Below are positions 1 through 8,732 of a stretch of 64,000 bases of DNA, piece after piece (the stretch's first letter is position 1; each line of letters opens with the position of its first letter). Below the pieces are notes generated by a model. It had not been told where the DNA came from. It saw only the letters and a list, made by a program, of their open reading frames with translations, and did not search any database. Origin of the DNA: UBA6170 sp034429975 (GTDB taxonomy: Bacteria; Chloroflexota; Anaerolineae; Anaerolineales; Anaerolineaceae); assembly GCA_034429975.1 (NCBI GenBank), contig DAOUFM010000092.1:14692-78691 (forward strand), written 5' to 3'. The translations under genes were made by a program, and so were the position numbers.

Positions 1-2
1 AC

Positions 3-977
3 CGAATTGCCAGATCATTGAAAATTCAAACGATTACCTATGAGTTTTGTGATCAAAGGAATCGGTTCTGGATTGCCCAAAATAGCGAAATCATGCACCA
101 GGATACGAACGATCTCTGGAAAGCTAAACAAGATGAAAAACTATCAGAAGAACAACTGGAAAAAGTTCGGGCGCTCATGATGTCGCGGCAAAAAGCAAGC
201 CTTTTTGAAAACTTCTCACGTCTTTGGCAAGGAATCCCAACCCAGGGTGCAGAAAAGACTCGCAGGAATTTGAATCTGGACGACCGCCCAATTGTCTTGT
301 TGGCTACCAATGTACTTGGAGATAGCCTGACCTTAGGACGGCAAATATTCACGAAAAGTATGGCAGAATGGATTGAGAGAACTGTCCAATATTTTGTGGC
401 TCGGGTGGATGCACAATTGGTCATTCGGGTTCATCCTGGAGAAATTAAATCCCGGGGTGTATCTATGACAGAAGTCATTCACCGGTTACTTCCAGAATTG
501 CCGGAACATATCCATCTCATCAAACCGGAAGAAAAAGTAAACACTTATGATCTGGTGGAAATTGCAGATATTGGCCTGGTTTATACAACCACAGTTGGAA
601 TGGAAATGGCGATGAGTGGTATTCCGGTTATTGCAGTAGGTGAGACGCATTATCGCAATCGCGGGTTTACCAGCGACCCTGATTCTTACGTTAATTATTA
701 TAAAACCCTGGGTGCCATGCTGGAAAATCCTAAAAGTTATCGTTTATCAAAAGAAAAAATTGATCTTGCTTGGAAATATGCTTATCACTTTTTCTTTGAT
801 TTTCCCAGACCCTTCCCCTGGCATCTGGTGCGTATGTGGGAGGATTATTCCCAACACGATCTTGAGGCAGTGCTGAGCCCGACTGGAATAAGTGAATATG
901 GCGAATCTTTTCTAAATCTGGTTGGAAAACCATTGGATTGGTCAGCTAGTAACAATGAGGAAAAACCGATTGAATGA
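3..977 (+). CDS. Capsule-type GT-B-like glycosyltransferase (5' end outside window)
   Basis: The reading frame is open to the left edge, and the first possible in-window start (TTG at 18) has no convincing ribosome binding site, so the gene very probably begins upstream. The visible part has a Rossmann-like C-terminal half with an IRVHPGE motif, followed by a loop of the type YTTTVGMEMAMSGIPVIAVG. This arrangement is typical of capsule polysaccharide/Kdo-transferase and CDP-glycerol-transferase-like GT-B proteins, where it binds the nucleotide sugar. By context it would transfer a sugar to a surface glycan at the cytoplasmic face of the membrane. Two distant relatives with the same R-x-H-P signature lie at 8733 and 14171. 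The family call is from motifs only, and the exact donor is unknown. Confidence 0.6.
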   Translation, partial: RIARSLKIQTITYEFCDQRNRFWIAQNSEIMHQDTNDLWKAKQDEKLSEEQLEKVRALMMSRQKASLFENFSRLWQGIPTQGAEKTRRNLNLDDRPIVLLATNVLGDSLTLGRQIFTKSMAEWIERTVQYFVARVDAQLVIRVHPGEIKSRGVSMTEVIHRLLPELPEHIHLIKPEEKVNTYDLVEIADIGLVYTTTVGMEMAMSGIPVIAVGETHYRNRGFTSDPDSYVNYYKTLGAMLENPKSYRLSKEKIDLAWKYAYHFFFDFPRPFPWHLVRMWEDYSQHDLEAVLSPTGISEYGESFLNLVGKPLDWSASNNEEKPIE

Positions 978-1833
978 CGTAGAGATTAAGCAACAGGTTC
1001 GTAATTTTTATGATCAAATCGGCTGGCAGATGGAATCGGATGGATTTTATCAAAATGCTCGTTATGAAGATTTACGTCCGGTTGCTAAAGAATATATCGA
1101 AAAATGCCATTTGCGAATTAACCGGCATCTCATTCGCCCTGGAAAGTATTTGTTGGATGCCGGATCGGGACCGATTCAATATCCGGCTTACCTGACTTAT
1201 ATGGAGGGCTATCAATACCGGGTATGTCTGGATATTTCAATTGTTGCCCTGCAGGAAGCCAGAAAAAGAATCGGGGAGCGAGGTTTATTTGTAGTGGCAG
1301 ATGTAGCCAATTTACCATTCAAAGATAATGCTTTCGAAGGGATCGTCTCCCTGCATACCTTGCACCATCTAAAAATTACTGATCAAAAGAAAGCTTATCG
1401 TGATTTGTTTCGAGTCTTACTGGAAGGTAAACAAGCAGTTCTGGTGAATGGTTGGACTGAGTCGCAGTTAATGACCCAATGGTTCTGGTTGGTGAGATTG
1501 ATGGAAAAAATCGGTCAACTCTCATTACGCTTACGCGGAAAAATAAAGATCGAAACGGACGGGAAAACCGAGTCTGGAATTGAAAAGAAAAAAACACAAC
1601 AAACCGGAACTTATATTGAAAAATTAACTGCCCAAACTTTACGCAATGAATTAGCCGACATGAAAATAAAAATTTTGGTTTGGCGTTCAGTCAATGTTCG
1701 TTTTTTACGCGCCGTTTTTCATCGTGCGTTAGGTGGAAAATTCTGGCTTAGGATTTTATTTGCATTGGAAGAAAGATACCCGAAATATTTCGGAACGAAT
1801 GGGCAATACCCATTAATCGTTATTCAAAAATAA
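955..1833 (+). CDS. Class I SAM-dependent methyltransferase
   Basis: The 292-residue protein carries the SAM-binding motif I LLDAGSGPIQYPAYL, an acidic motif II and the post-motif VVADVANLPFKDNAFEGIV, as in Methyltransf_11/25 proteins. I chose ATG 955 over the upstream TTG at 922. The shorter form overlaps the preceding gene by 23 bp and loses no conserved sequence. The C-terminal third is basic and not obviously conserved. It lies between a glycosyltransferase and pseB in the glycan locus, so methylation of a sugar or lipid-linked intermediate is likely. The acceptor cannot be read from sequence. Confidence 0.75.
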   Translation: MRKNRLNDVEIKQQVRNFYDQIGWQMESDGFYQNARYEDLRPVAKEYIEKCHLRINRHLIRPGKYLLDAGSGPIQYPAYLTYMEGYQYRVCLDISIVALQEARKRIGERGLFVVADVANLPFKDNAFEGIVSLHTLHHLKITDQKKAYRDLFRVLLEGKQAVLVNGWTESQLMTQWFWLVRLMEKIGQLSLRLRGKIKIETDGKTESGIEKKKTQQTGTYIEKLTAQTLRNELADMKIKILVWRSVNVRFLRAVFHRALGGKFWLRILFALEERYPKYFGTNGQYPLIVIQK

Positions 1834-1847
1834 GATGGAGTAAGTTT

Positions 1848-2852
1848 ATGGATTGGTCAAAAAAAGTTGTTTTAATAACAGGTGGAACAGGTTCTTTTGG
1901 AAAAAAATTGACCCGGATTTTGTTGGATGAATATCATCCCGCCAAAATCATCGTCTTTAGCCGGGATGAGTTAAAACAACATGAAATGCGTTCTGCAGGA
2001 TTCAACGCCAATAATTTGCGCTATTTTATCGGTGACGTGCGGGATCGTGACCGATTGAAAAGAGCCTTTGAGGGCGTGGATGTTGTGGTTCATGCGGCTG
2101 CCTTGAAACAGGTACCAGCTTGTGAATACAACCCAATGGAAGCCATCAAAACAAATATTCTGGGAAGCAGCAATGTTGTGGATGCCGCTCTGGATGCTGG
2201 CGTGGAAAGGGTGATTGCGCTTAGTACTGACAAAGCCGTCAATCCGGTCAACCTTTATGGTGCTACAAAATTGGCAGCGGAAAAGTTGTTTGTCCAAAGT
2301 AATTCCTATGCAGGCGGACGGGAAACCCGCTTTTCTTGCGTTCGTTATGGTAATGTTGTTGGCAGCCGGGGGAGTGTTGTGCCGATTTTTCTGCGACAAA
2401 GGGAAAATGGCGAAGTTACTGTTACCGATGACCGCATGACGCGTTTTTGGATTTCCCTGGAACAAGGAGTACGCTTTGTTATTCGCTGCGCGGAGCAGAT
2501 GCATGGTGGTGAAGTTTTTGTTCCAAAGATTCCGAGCATGTCCATTATGGAATTAGCCAAAGCGATGGCACCCAATGCAAACATCAGCGTAATTGGCATT
2601 CGCCCGGGTGAAAAACTGCATGAGGTCTTGATCTCTGAAGATGAAGCCAGAACAACGGTTGAATTGGATGATATGTTTGTCGTCCAGCCAGCCGAGGCTT
2701 TATGGTTTGGAAGAGATTGGGAGAAAAAAGGAAGGTTAATCACCGAAGAATATCGATACGCCAGTAATACCAATACGCTCTGGTTAGATGTGGATCAAAT
2801 CAACTCGATCATTGCTCCGATTGAACAGGAATATCTGGCAGGGAACCTTTAA
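1848..2852 (+). CDS. pseB: UDP-N-acetylglucosamine 4,6-dehydratase (inverting), PseB type
   Basis: An extended SDR of 334 residues, the usual PseB/FlaA1 length. The NAD(P)-binding motif TGGTGSFGKKL lies near the N-terminus. The active-site segment STDKAVNPVNLYGATK contains the Asp-Lys pair and the YxxxK of inverting PseB enzymes; retaining WbpM/FlaA1 relatives have Met in place of this Tyr. The known reaction converts UDP-GlcNAc to UDP-2-acetamido-2,6-dideoxy-L-arabino-hexos-4-ulose, the first step to pseudaminic acid and some other deoxy-amino sugars. A RmlD-like reductase follows with a 1-bp TAATG overlap and then a NeuB-type synthase. PseC, PseH and PseG were not found in the window, so the end product is open; a CapE/CapF-like route to a 6-deoxy-talose or fucosamine sugar is an alternative. 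Confidence 0.88.
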   Translation: MDWSKKVVLITGGTGSFGKKLTRILLDEYHPAKIIVFSRDELKQHEMRSAGFNANNLRYFIGDVRDRDRLKRAFEGVDVVVHAAALKQVPACEYNPMEAIKTNILGSSNVVDAALDAGVERVIALSTDKAVNPVNLYGATKLAAEKLFVQSNSYAGGRETRFSCVRYGNVVGSRGSVVPIFLRQRENGEVTVTDDRMTRFWISLEQGVRFVIRCAEQMHGGEVFVPKIPSMSIMELAKAMAPNANISVIGIRPGEKLHEVLISEDEARTTVELDDMFVVQPAEALWFGRDWEKKGRLITEEYRYASNTNTLWLDVDQINSIIAPIEQEYLAGNL

Positions 2853-3781
2853 TGACACGTTTTCTCGTGACAGGTGCCAGTGGGCTTTTGGGTCTCCATT
2901 TGTCCTTACAAATCTCAAAGAAAGATGATTTGTTGGGTATCATCCATGAAAATACATTGAGAAATGCTCCATTTAAAACCGTGGCAATGGATCTGACGAA
3001 AGAAAAAGCTGTAATAGAAATGTTTGAATCTTTTTCGCCAGATATTGTTATCCATTGTGCCGCCATGGCTAACCTCGAAGCCTGTGAAAACCATCCTGAA
3101 GCTGCTTATCAGATCAATGCGCTCGTCCCCAGACGATTAGCGGCTGAATGCAGACGTAGAAATATTAAATTAATTCATATTTCCACGGATGCTGTATTTG
3201 ACGGAATCAACGGAAATTATTCTGAAGATGACCCAACCAGCCCACTTTCTATTTATGGAAGAACCAAAAAAGAAGGTGAAATTCAAGTCTTACACGAGAA
3301 TCCCGATGCGATTGTGGCTCGGGTTAATTTTTTTGGCTGGAGTCAAAGTGGCAATCGCAGCCTGGGCGAATTCTTTTACAACAATCTTAAAGATGGTAAA
3401 CAAGTAAATGGATTTGTTGATATCAACTTTTGCCCTTTGTATGTTAATCAACTATCCGATTTATTATTAGAAATGGCACAGAAAAAACTTTCTGGCGTGT
3501 ACCACGTGGTAAGCGCTGATCATATGACCAAATATGAGTTTGGACGCGCCATCGCACAGCAATTCGGATTTGACGAGCAGTTAATTAATCCAATCTCTGT
3601 CAGTGATAGCCATTTATCGGCACCGCGATCTCACAATCTAACCTTGTCAACGGACAAACTTGCGTTTGATTTACAACGGAAATTACCAACCATTCAGGAT
3701 GGCATTCAACAATTTTATAATGATTTTTATAATGGATACGCTGGAAAAATTCGTGATTTTTCAAATCCAGCCGGGAATTGA
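2852..3781 (+). CDS. RmlD-like NAD(P)-dependent sugar reductase (SDR)
   Basis: 309 residues with the N-terminal dinucleotide motif VTGASGLLGLHLS, a HCAAMANLEACE segment typical of RmlD/SpsK substrate-binding proteins, and the catalytic YGRTKKEGE (YxxxK). dTDP-4-dehydrorhamnose reductases are the closest well-known family. Here the start codon overlaps the pseB stop (TAATG), which suggests translational coupling. A reasonable inference is reduction of the 4-keto sugar made by PseB, not dTDP-rhamnose synthesis, since no rmlABC genes are nearby. The substrate assignment is not certain. Confidence 0.75.
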   Translation: MTRFLVTGASGLLGLHLSLQISKKDDLLGIIHENTLRNAPFKTVAMDLTKEKAVIEMFESFSPDIVIHCAAMANLEACENHPEAAYQINALVPRRLAAECRRRNIKLIHISTDAVFDGINGNYSEDDPTSPLSIYGRTKKEGEIQVLHENPDAIVARVNFFGWSQSGNRSLGEFFYNNLKDGKQVNGFVDINFCPLYVNQLSDLLLEMAQKKLSGVYHVVSADHMTKYEFGRAIAQQFGFDEQLINPISVSDSHLSAPRSHNLTLSTDKLAFDLQRKLPTIQDGIQQFYNDFYNGYAGKIRDFSNPAGN

Positions 3782-3802
3782 GAATTAGGGAAAGGCAAAA
3801 AT

Positions 3803-4867
3803 ATGGAACTAAAAATTGGTAATAAACTGATTGGAAAAGACCAACCTACTTATTTTATCGCAGATATCGCTGCTAACCATGATGGTAGCCTGGAAAGAGC
3901 TAAATATTTGATTCGGTTGGCTAAAAAAGCCGGTGCGGATGCCGCTAAATTTCAAAATTTTCAAGCAGCAAAAATTGTTTCCGACTTTGGATTTAAGAAC
4001 CTGGGCGGGCAGCAATCGCATCAGGCGAATTGGAAAAAAACGGTTTTTGAAGTGTACCAAGATGCTTCCATCCCTTTTGATTGGTCCAAAGAGATTAAGA
4101 CTGCCTGTGATGAGGTTGGGATTGACTATTTTTCATCCCCTTATGATTTTGAGGCAATTGACTACCTGGATCAATATATGCCAGCTTACAAAGTTGGCTC
4201 CGGAGAAATAGATTGGATTGAAGCCCTGGAACGAATGGCTTCAAAAGGAAAACCGGTTATTTTGGCAACCGGAGCCTCTAATATTGGCGAGGTACAACGT
4301 GCTGTTCATGCGATTCTCAATATCAATCCGCAGTTGGTTTTAATGCAGTGCAATACAAATTACACTGGCAGTCTCGAGAATTTAAAGTATGTCAATCTCA
4401 ATGTATTGAAAACCTACGCACTTATGTTCCCGGATGTGATTTTGGGTCTCTCTGACCATACTCCCGGGCATGCAACTGTTCTGGGTGCCGTTACTCTGGG
4501 AGCGCGGGTGATCGAAAAGCACTTCACTGATGATCGAACCCGCGAAGGACCAGATCATCCCTTCTCGATGGACCCAGAAAGCTGGAGTGAAATGGTCAAA
4601 CGGACCAGAGAATTGGAAGCAGCCCTGGGCAGCGCAGATAAGGATATCGCTGAGAATGAAAAGGAAACGGCAGTTATTCAACGCCGTTGTGTTCGGGCAG
4701 CCAGAGATCTAAAAGCAGGTGAGGTGATCACCCGTGAGATGCTGGATGTGCTCAGACCTGCAACAACAGGAGCAGTTAAACCAAATGAAATTGGGAACCT
4801 GGTGGGTACAAAGGTCATGGTTGACATTCCCTTTGGGAAAGAAATTCGTTGGACGGATGTAAATTAA
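3803..4867 (+). CDS. NeuB-family nonulosonate synthase with SAF domain (PseI/SpsE-like)
   Basis: 354 residues, full length for the family. The TIM-barrel part begins FIADIAANHDGSLERAK and contains KVGSGEIDW, ATGASNIGEV and GLSDHTPGHA, the PEP and metal-binding strands of sialic-acid synthases. A SAF/antifreeze-like domain covers about residues 290-350 and ends IPFGKEIRWTDV. These enzymes condense PEP with a 6-carbon amino sugar to make a 9-carbon 3-deoxy-2-ulosonic acid. The position after pseB and a reductase, and before a glycosyltransferase and an SpsF-like nucleotidyltransferase, suggests a pseudaminate-like or spore-coat-SpsE-like product. It differs from the second synthase at 13293, which lacks the SAF domain. 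Confidence 0.85.
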   Translation: MELKIGNKLIGKDQPTYFIADIAANHDGSLERAKYLIRLAKKAGADAAKFQNFQAAKIVSDFGFKNLGGQQSHQANWKKTVFEVYQDASIPFDWSKEIKTACDEVGIDYFSSPYDFEAIDYLDQYMPAYKVGSGEIDWIEALERMASKGKPVILATGASNIGEVQRAVHAILNINPQLVLMQCNTNYTGSLENLKYVNLNVLKTYALMFPDVILGLSDHTPGHATVLGAVTLGARVIEKHFTDDRTREGPDHPFSMDPESWSEMVKRTRELEAALGSADKDIAENEKETAVIQRRCVRAARDLKAGEVITREMLDVLRPATTGAVKPNEIGNLVGTKVMVDIPFGKEIRWTDVN

Positions 4868-4881
4868 CGATTTAGGATTCC

Positions 4882-6021
4882 ATGAAGAATCTCAAACGAG
4901 TACTCTATTTCAGTCGTGATTATTCAACCCATGATCATCGTTTTTTGACTTCTTTGTCAGAAACAAATTTTGAGGTGTATTATCTGCGTCTTGAAAATAG
5001 AAACGATATTTCAGGTTCTTTCACTGACAAAGTGAACATATTGCCTGTTTTGAAGGAAGGGAAACCATTTAATTACACCGGGTTAGCAAAAATCGTTAAT
5101 ATATTACAGAAGATTTATTCTCAGATAAAACCTGACCTGGTACATGTCGGACCTATCCAATCCTGTGCCTTTCTAGCTGCTCTTTCCGGATTTTCTCCAT
5201 TGGTCTCGATGTCGTGGGGATCTGATTTGTTAGTGGATAGCGAGAAAAATAACTTCATGCGGTGGGCAACAAAATATACGCTGGGGAGATCATCTCTGTT
5301 ATTAGGAGATTGTCAGGTAGTGAAAGAGAAAGCTAAAGAATTCGGTTTTCCGGAAGAAAAAATTATTCTTTTCCCCTGGGGGATTGATTTGAATTTATTT
5401 AAACCGGGACAGGAGACTTGTTTGCGAGATCGCCTTGGCTGGCAGGACAATTTCGTATTACTTTCCTTGCGATCCTTTGAAAAGATTTATGGTGTGGAGG
5501 TTGTTGCCCGGGCAGTTGTTCGGGTAGTTACGATGGAGCCAAATATACGGTTAATCCTGTTAGGTAAAGGTTCGCTGGAAAATGAAATAAAAGATATTTT
5601 CAAACAGTCAGGGATTATAGACAAAATCTTCTTTGGGGGTTCCATCAATCAATCGGATCTACCTGCAATCTATCAATCTGCCGACTTATATCTAAGCGCT
5701 TCTTACAGTGATGGTTCTTCAGTATCCTTAATGGAGGCGTTAGCCAGTGGGTTGCCGGTGTTGGTCTCAGATATTCCCGGAAACAAGGAATGGATTGAAA
5801 ATGGGAAAAACGGCTGGTTATTCAAATCCGGAGATGAAGAAGATTTGGCCAGAATGATCCTGGAGATTTATAAAACAAAAAGCGATGATCAGAGCATTCG
5901 TTTGGCAGCCAGAATGACAGCTCTTAAGAAAGCCAATTGGGATTTGAATTTCCAGAAATTGCTGAATGCCTACCAGAATGTGCTCCAGCCGAAACCTATG
6001 AAAGAAGGGATTTCAGGGTAA
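4882..6021 (+). CDS. Glycosyltransferase family 4-like (GT-B)
   Basis: 379 residues. The N-terminal Rossmann domain has a DLVHVGPIQS segment. The C-terminal donor-binding domain shows the GT4 pattern LYLSASYSDGSSVSLMEALA followed by SGLPVLVSDIPGNKEWI, where the E-x7-E acidic pair normally contacts the nucleotide-sugar. It would act as a retaining transferase at the inner membrane face. The gene is 14 bp after the NeuB gene and 6 bp before the SpsF-like gene, so it is in the same transcript. Donor and acceptor are unknown. Confidence 0.82.
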   Translation: MKNLKRVLYFSRDYSTHDHRFLTSLSETNFEVYYLRLENRNDISGSFTDKVNILPVLKEGKPFNYTGLAKIVNILQKIYSQIKPDLVHVGPIQSCAFLAALSGFSPLVSMSWGSDLLVDSEKNNFMRWATKYTLGRSSLLLGDCQVVKEKAKEFGFPEEKIILFPWGIDLNLFKPGQETCLRDRLGWQDNFVLLSLRSFEKIYGVEVVARAVVRVVTMEPNIRLILLGKGSLENEIKDIFKQSGIIDKIFFGGSINQSDLPAIYQSADLYLSASYSDGSSVSLMEALASGLPVLVSDIPGNKEWIENGKNGWLFKSGDEEDLARMILEIYKTKSDDQSIRLAARMTALKKANWDLNFQKLLNAYQNVLQPKPMKEGISG

Positions 6022-6027
6022 CCCTGA
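6013..6027 (+). repeat. Perfect inverted repeat at a gene junction
   Basis: TCAGGGT-A-ACCCTGA is perfectly palindromic. It spans the stop codon of the upstream glycosyltransferase and ends one base before the ATG of the spsF-like gene. As RNA it could form a 5-bp stem with a 5-nt loop. It occupies the place where a ribosome binding site would be, so it may affect translational coupling. It has no T-run and is not a terminator. Confidence 0.45.
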
Positions 6028-6816
6028 ATGTTTTCTATGAGCCAACCAGTAAAAGTTGTTGCAATTATTCAGGCACGCATGACTTCCAGCCGGTTACCCG
6101 GTAAAGTACTGAAAGAGATTGCTAGCTTTCCGATGCTTTATCATGTGGTTAATCGGGTAATGGCTGCAAAAAAGGTCGATGAAGTTGTTGTAGCAACCAC
6201 CAAGGACGCTGCAGATGATTTAATCCTTAAATTTTGTCTTCAAAACAATTACAACTGCTTTCGGGGGAATTCCTATGATGTTTTAGATCGTTATTTTCAG
6301 GCTGCGGTACAAACGGAAGCTGACGTGATTGTTCGAATCACATCTGATTGTCCTCTGATGGATTCAGCCATGATTGATATGCTTGTTGATACTTTTCTTT
6401 CATCTGATGTCGACTTTTTGACAAACCGTTTACCACCACCATGGAAACGAACTTACCCGATTGGTTTAGATGTTGAAATTGTCAGGTTTTCAGGCCTGGA
6501 AAGAGCCTGGAGAGAGGCACAGTCACCCTTTGAACGGGAGCATGTGATGCCTTATTTCTACGATAAACCTGGACGTTTCAAAATTCAGGTAGTTGATCAT
6601 GATCCTGATTTTGGAGAAAAAAGATTAACCGTTGATACTCCAGAAGATTTTGAATTGATCAGCAGGTTATTTAACCTGTTTCATCCTAGAATTGATTTCT
6701 CCTGGTTGGAAGCAATTGAGCAACTTCAAAAGCACCCTGAAATTGAAAAAATTAATCAGGGAGTAACAGCAAAAAATATGGCTGAGACTGATAAGCGTTT
6801 TGGAGGATTAAAATAA
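6028..6816 (+). CDS. spsF: SpsF-like cytidylyltransferase
   Basis: 262 residues. The N-terminus VVAIIQARMTSSRLPGKVL is the nucleotide-binding signature of the SpsF/CMP-sugar nucleotidyltransferase family, followed by VDEVVVATT and VRITSDCPLMD (metal-binding Asp). In family terms it should activate a sugar acid with CTP or a related NTP, probably the product of the NeuB enzyme at 3803. Two starts are possible, ATG 6028 and ATG 6037. Neither has a clear Shine-Dalgarno, and a perfect palindrome sits directly upstream (6013-6027). Assignment to the first nonulosonate module is inferred from position. Confidence 0.78.
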   Translation: MFSMSQPVKVVAIIQARMTSSRLPGKVLKEIASFPMLYHVVNRVMAAKKVDEVVVATTKDAADDLILKFCLQNNYNCFRGNSYDVLDRYFQAAVQTEADVIVRITSDCPLMDSAMIDMLVDTFLSSDVDFLTNRLPPPWKRTYPIGLDVEIVRFSGLERAWREAQSPFEREHVMPYFYDKPGRFKIQVVDHDPDFGEKRLTVDTPEDFELISRLFNLFHPRIDFSWLEAIEQLQKHPEIEKINQGVTAKNMAETDKRFGGLK

Positions 6817-6821
6817 TTGCG

Positions 6822-7757
6822 ATGATTGATTCTAAATTAACCATTTTTACAGCTCCAAAACCGTTTGTTGACCCCCATATTTCGGTTATTCAATATAATG
6901 CAGTCCGATCCTGGAAAGCTTTGGGTTCAGATGTCTCAATTATTTTGATTGGGAATGAACCAGGGATTGAATCTGTTGCCAAAGAATTAAACCTTGCTTA
7001 TCAACCCAATGTGACCCGAAATGATCAGGGCACCCCGCTAATTTCTTCAATTTTTCAATTAGGGAGAACTTACAACGCCAGCCCTTTATTGGCGTATGTT
7101 AATGCAGATATTATCCTTTTCAATGATTTCCTGGAGACATCCACCCAGATAGCGAAAACATTTCCTGAATTCCTGCTGGTAGGTCAGCGCTGGGATATGG
7201 ATATCAAAGAAAGAATTGATTTTAAAAATGGCTGGGATATAAATCTAAAAAAGGAATGTGCAAAAACCGGGAAATTACATCCACGAGGGGGCAGTGATTA
7301 TTTCGTTTATCCCAGAGCTTGTTTTTCAGAAGTTCCTGACTTTGCGGTTGGTAGAGCTGGCTGGGATAACTGGATGTTCTATCAGGCGCGACTGAAAAAT
7401 TGGGCTTGTATTGATACCTCCAAAAGCATTCAGATCATCCATCAAAACCACGACTATTCCCATTTACCAGGTGGGCAACCGCATTACCGATTACCAGAAA
7501 CGAATGAAAATGTACGACTGGCGGGTGGTAGAAGAACAATTTTCACTTTGCTGGATGTCAATTATGAAAGCACTGGAGAGAAAGTGATCAAATACCCGTG
7601 GAACTGGGAGAAAATTTGGCGGGAAGTGGAAATTTTCCCTCTGATTACTCTCAAGTCAAAACAACTTGCTCAAATATTTTTCGCAATTTTTCATCCTAAA
7701 CGGGCTTATATTGAATTCAGAAAGTGGTTAGCCAACCGGGATAACAAAGGTAGGTAA
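6822..7757 (+). CDS. Putative GT-A type glycosyltransferase, family not recognised
   Basis: 311 residues with no signal peptide or membrane segment. The N-terminal half looks like a nucleotide-diphospho-sugar fold: LTIFTAPKPF, VSIILIGNEPG, and an acidic YVNADIILF that can serve as the metal-binding DxD equivalent. A conserved-looking segment GGSDYFVYPRACF and a later IIHQNHDYSHLPGG may line the acceptor site. It lies between the spsF-like gene and a GT2 gene, all closely spaced. Function as a transferase is inferred from fold-like motifs and context, not from a clear family match. Confidence 0.5.
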   Translation: MIDSKLTIFTAPKPFVDPHISVIQYNAVRSWKALGSDVSIILIGNEPGIESVAKELNLAYQPNVTRNDQGTPLISSIFQLGRTYNASPLLAYVNADIILFNDFLETSTQIAKTFPEFLLVGQRWDMDIKERIDFKNGWDINLKKECAKTGKLHPRGGSDYFVYPRACFSEVPDFAVGRAGWDNWMFYQARLKNWACIDTSKSIQIIHQNHDYSHLPGGQPHYRLPETNENVRLAGGRRTIFTLLDVNYESTGEKVIKYPWNWEKIWREVEIFPLITLKSKQLAQIFFAIFHPKRAYIEFRKWLANRDNKGR

Positions 7758-7761
7758 AATC

Positions 7762-8712
7762 ATGCGTAAAGGTCAAAACCCAGCGAAATTTGTTAACTCA
7801 GTGGCAAAACCAGCCAACATCACTGTGGCAGTTCTAAGCTATATACCTTACTTGAGTGGTTTTTATGCAGATGCATTAAATGTTTTAGATGCTTGCTTAT
7901 CCAGTATTCGCACAGAAACGAAACTGGAATATGATTTATTGGTATTTGACAATGGAAGTTGCTCAGAAGTTCAGGATTATCTCTTAGCTGAACAACGCGA
8001 AGGCCGGATCCAATTTTTGTTCCTTTCCGAAAAAAATCTTGGTAAGGGAGGTGCCTGGAATATTATTTTTGAAACTGCACCCGGAGATGTCATTGCTTAT
8101 GCTGATAGCGATGTTTTTTTCCACACTGATTGGTTATCTAAAAGTAAAGATGTGTTGGATATTTATCCCAATGTAGGGATGGTGACGGCGCGACCTTTCA
8201 TTACCAAAAAAGAATTCATCACCAACACCATAAAATGGGCGAATGAAAATAATCGGGTAGAAATTGAGAGCGGTAAATATGTTCCCTGGGAAGTTTTCGC
8301 CGAATTTAATCTTAGCTTGGGTCAGGATATCAATGATATTCGGGCAGATTATGAAGCGAATGACATTGAAAAAATTCAATATCAAGGGCTTATTGCATTC
8401 GCAGGCGCTTCCCATTGGCAATTTCTAACAAGAAAGGAAGTCATCAGGAAATTTTTGCCCTTCGATATGGATCGCCCGATGGGACAGGTGAAACAATTGG
8501 ATCAAAGGATGAATGAAGCCGGTTTCCTGCGCTTAATGACCTCAGAGGTGTTGGCTGATAATATGAGTAACACCCTTGAAAAAATGGAGGTTCTGCAAGC
8601 GGAGCGGAAAGATCGAACAAAAAAGTCATATGCGATTCTGGATTTCCCTGTGATCAAACGCCTTTTGTTATTTATTCACCATAGAATATTTTTGGCGTAT
8701 TATGATCGTTAA
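7762..8712 (+). CDS. Glycosyltransferase family 2
   Basis: 316 residues. The GT2 hallmarks are present: TVAVLSYIPYLSGFY at the first strand, LLVFDNGS at the second, and the DxD metal site in VIAYADSDVFFHTDW. A good ribosome binding site (AGGTAGGT) precedes ATG 7762. There are no transmembrane helices, so it is a soluble or peripheral inner-membrane enzyme of glycan assembly. The long region after the DxD motif, with LIAFAGASHWQF, is of the kind that determines acceptor use, but the acceptor cannot be named. Confidence 0.78.
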   Translation: MRKGQNPAKFVNSVAKPANITVAVLSYIPYLSGFYADALNVLDACLSSIRTETKLEYDLLVFDNGSCSEVQDYLLAEQREGRIQFLFLSEKNLGKGGAWNIIFETAPGDVIAYADSDVFFHTDWLSKSKDVLDIYPNVGMVTARPFITKKEFITNTIKWANENNRVEIESGKYVPWEVFAEFNLSLGQDINDIRADYEANDIEKIQYQGLIAFAGASHWQFLTRKEVIRKFLPFDMDRPMGQVKQLDQRMNEAGFLRLMTSEVLADNMSNTLEKMEVLQAERKDRTKKSYAILDFPVIKRLLLFIHHRIFLAYYDR

Positions 8713-8732
8713 AGCACTTTAGGAGTAACTGC

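Noticed and set aside
1971..2504. 177-codon open frame on the minus strand
   Set aside because: It lies fully antisense to pseB, whose family motifs are complete; no ribosome binding site and no recognisable protein.
2345..2773. 142-codon open frame on the minus strand
   Set aside because: Also antisense to pseB; a shadow of its codon pattern.
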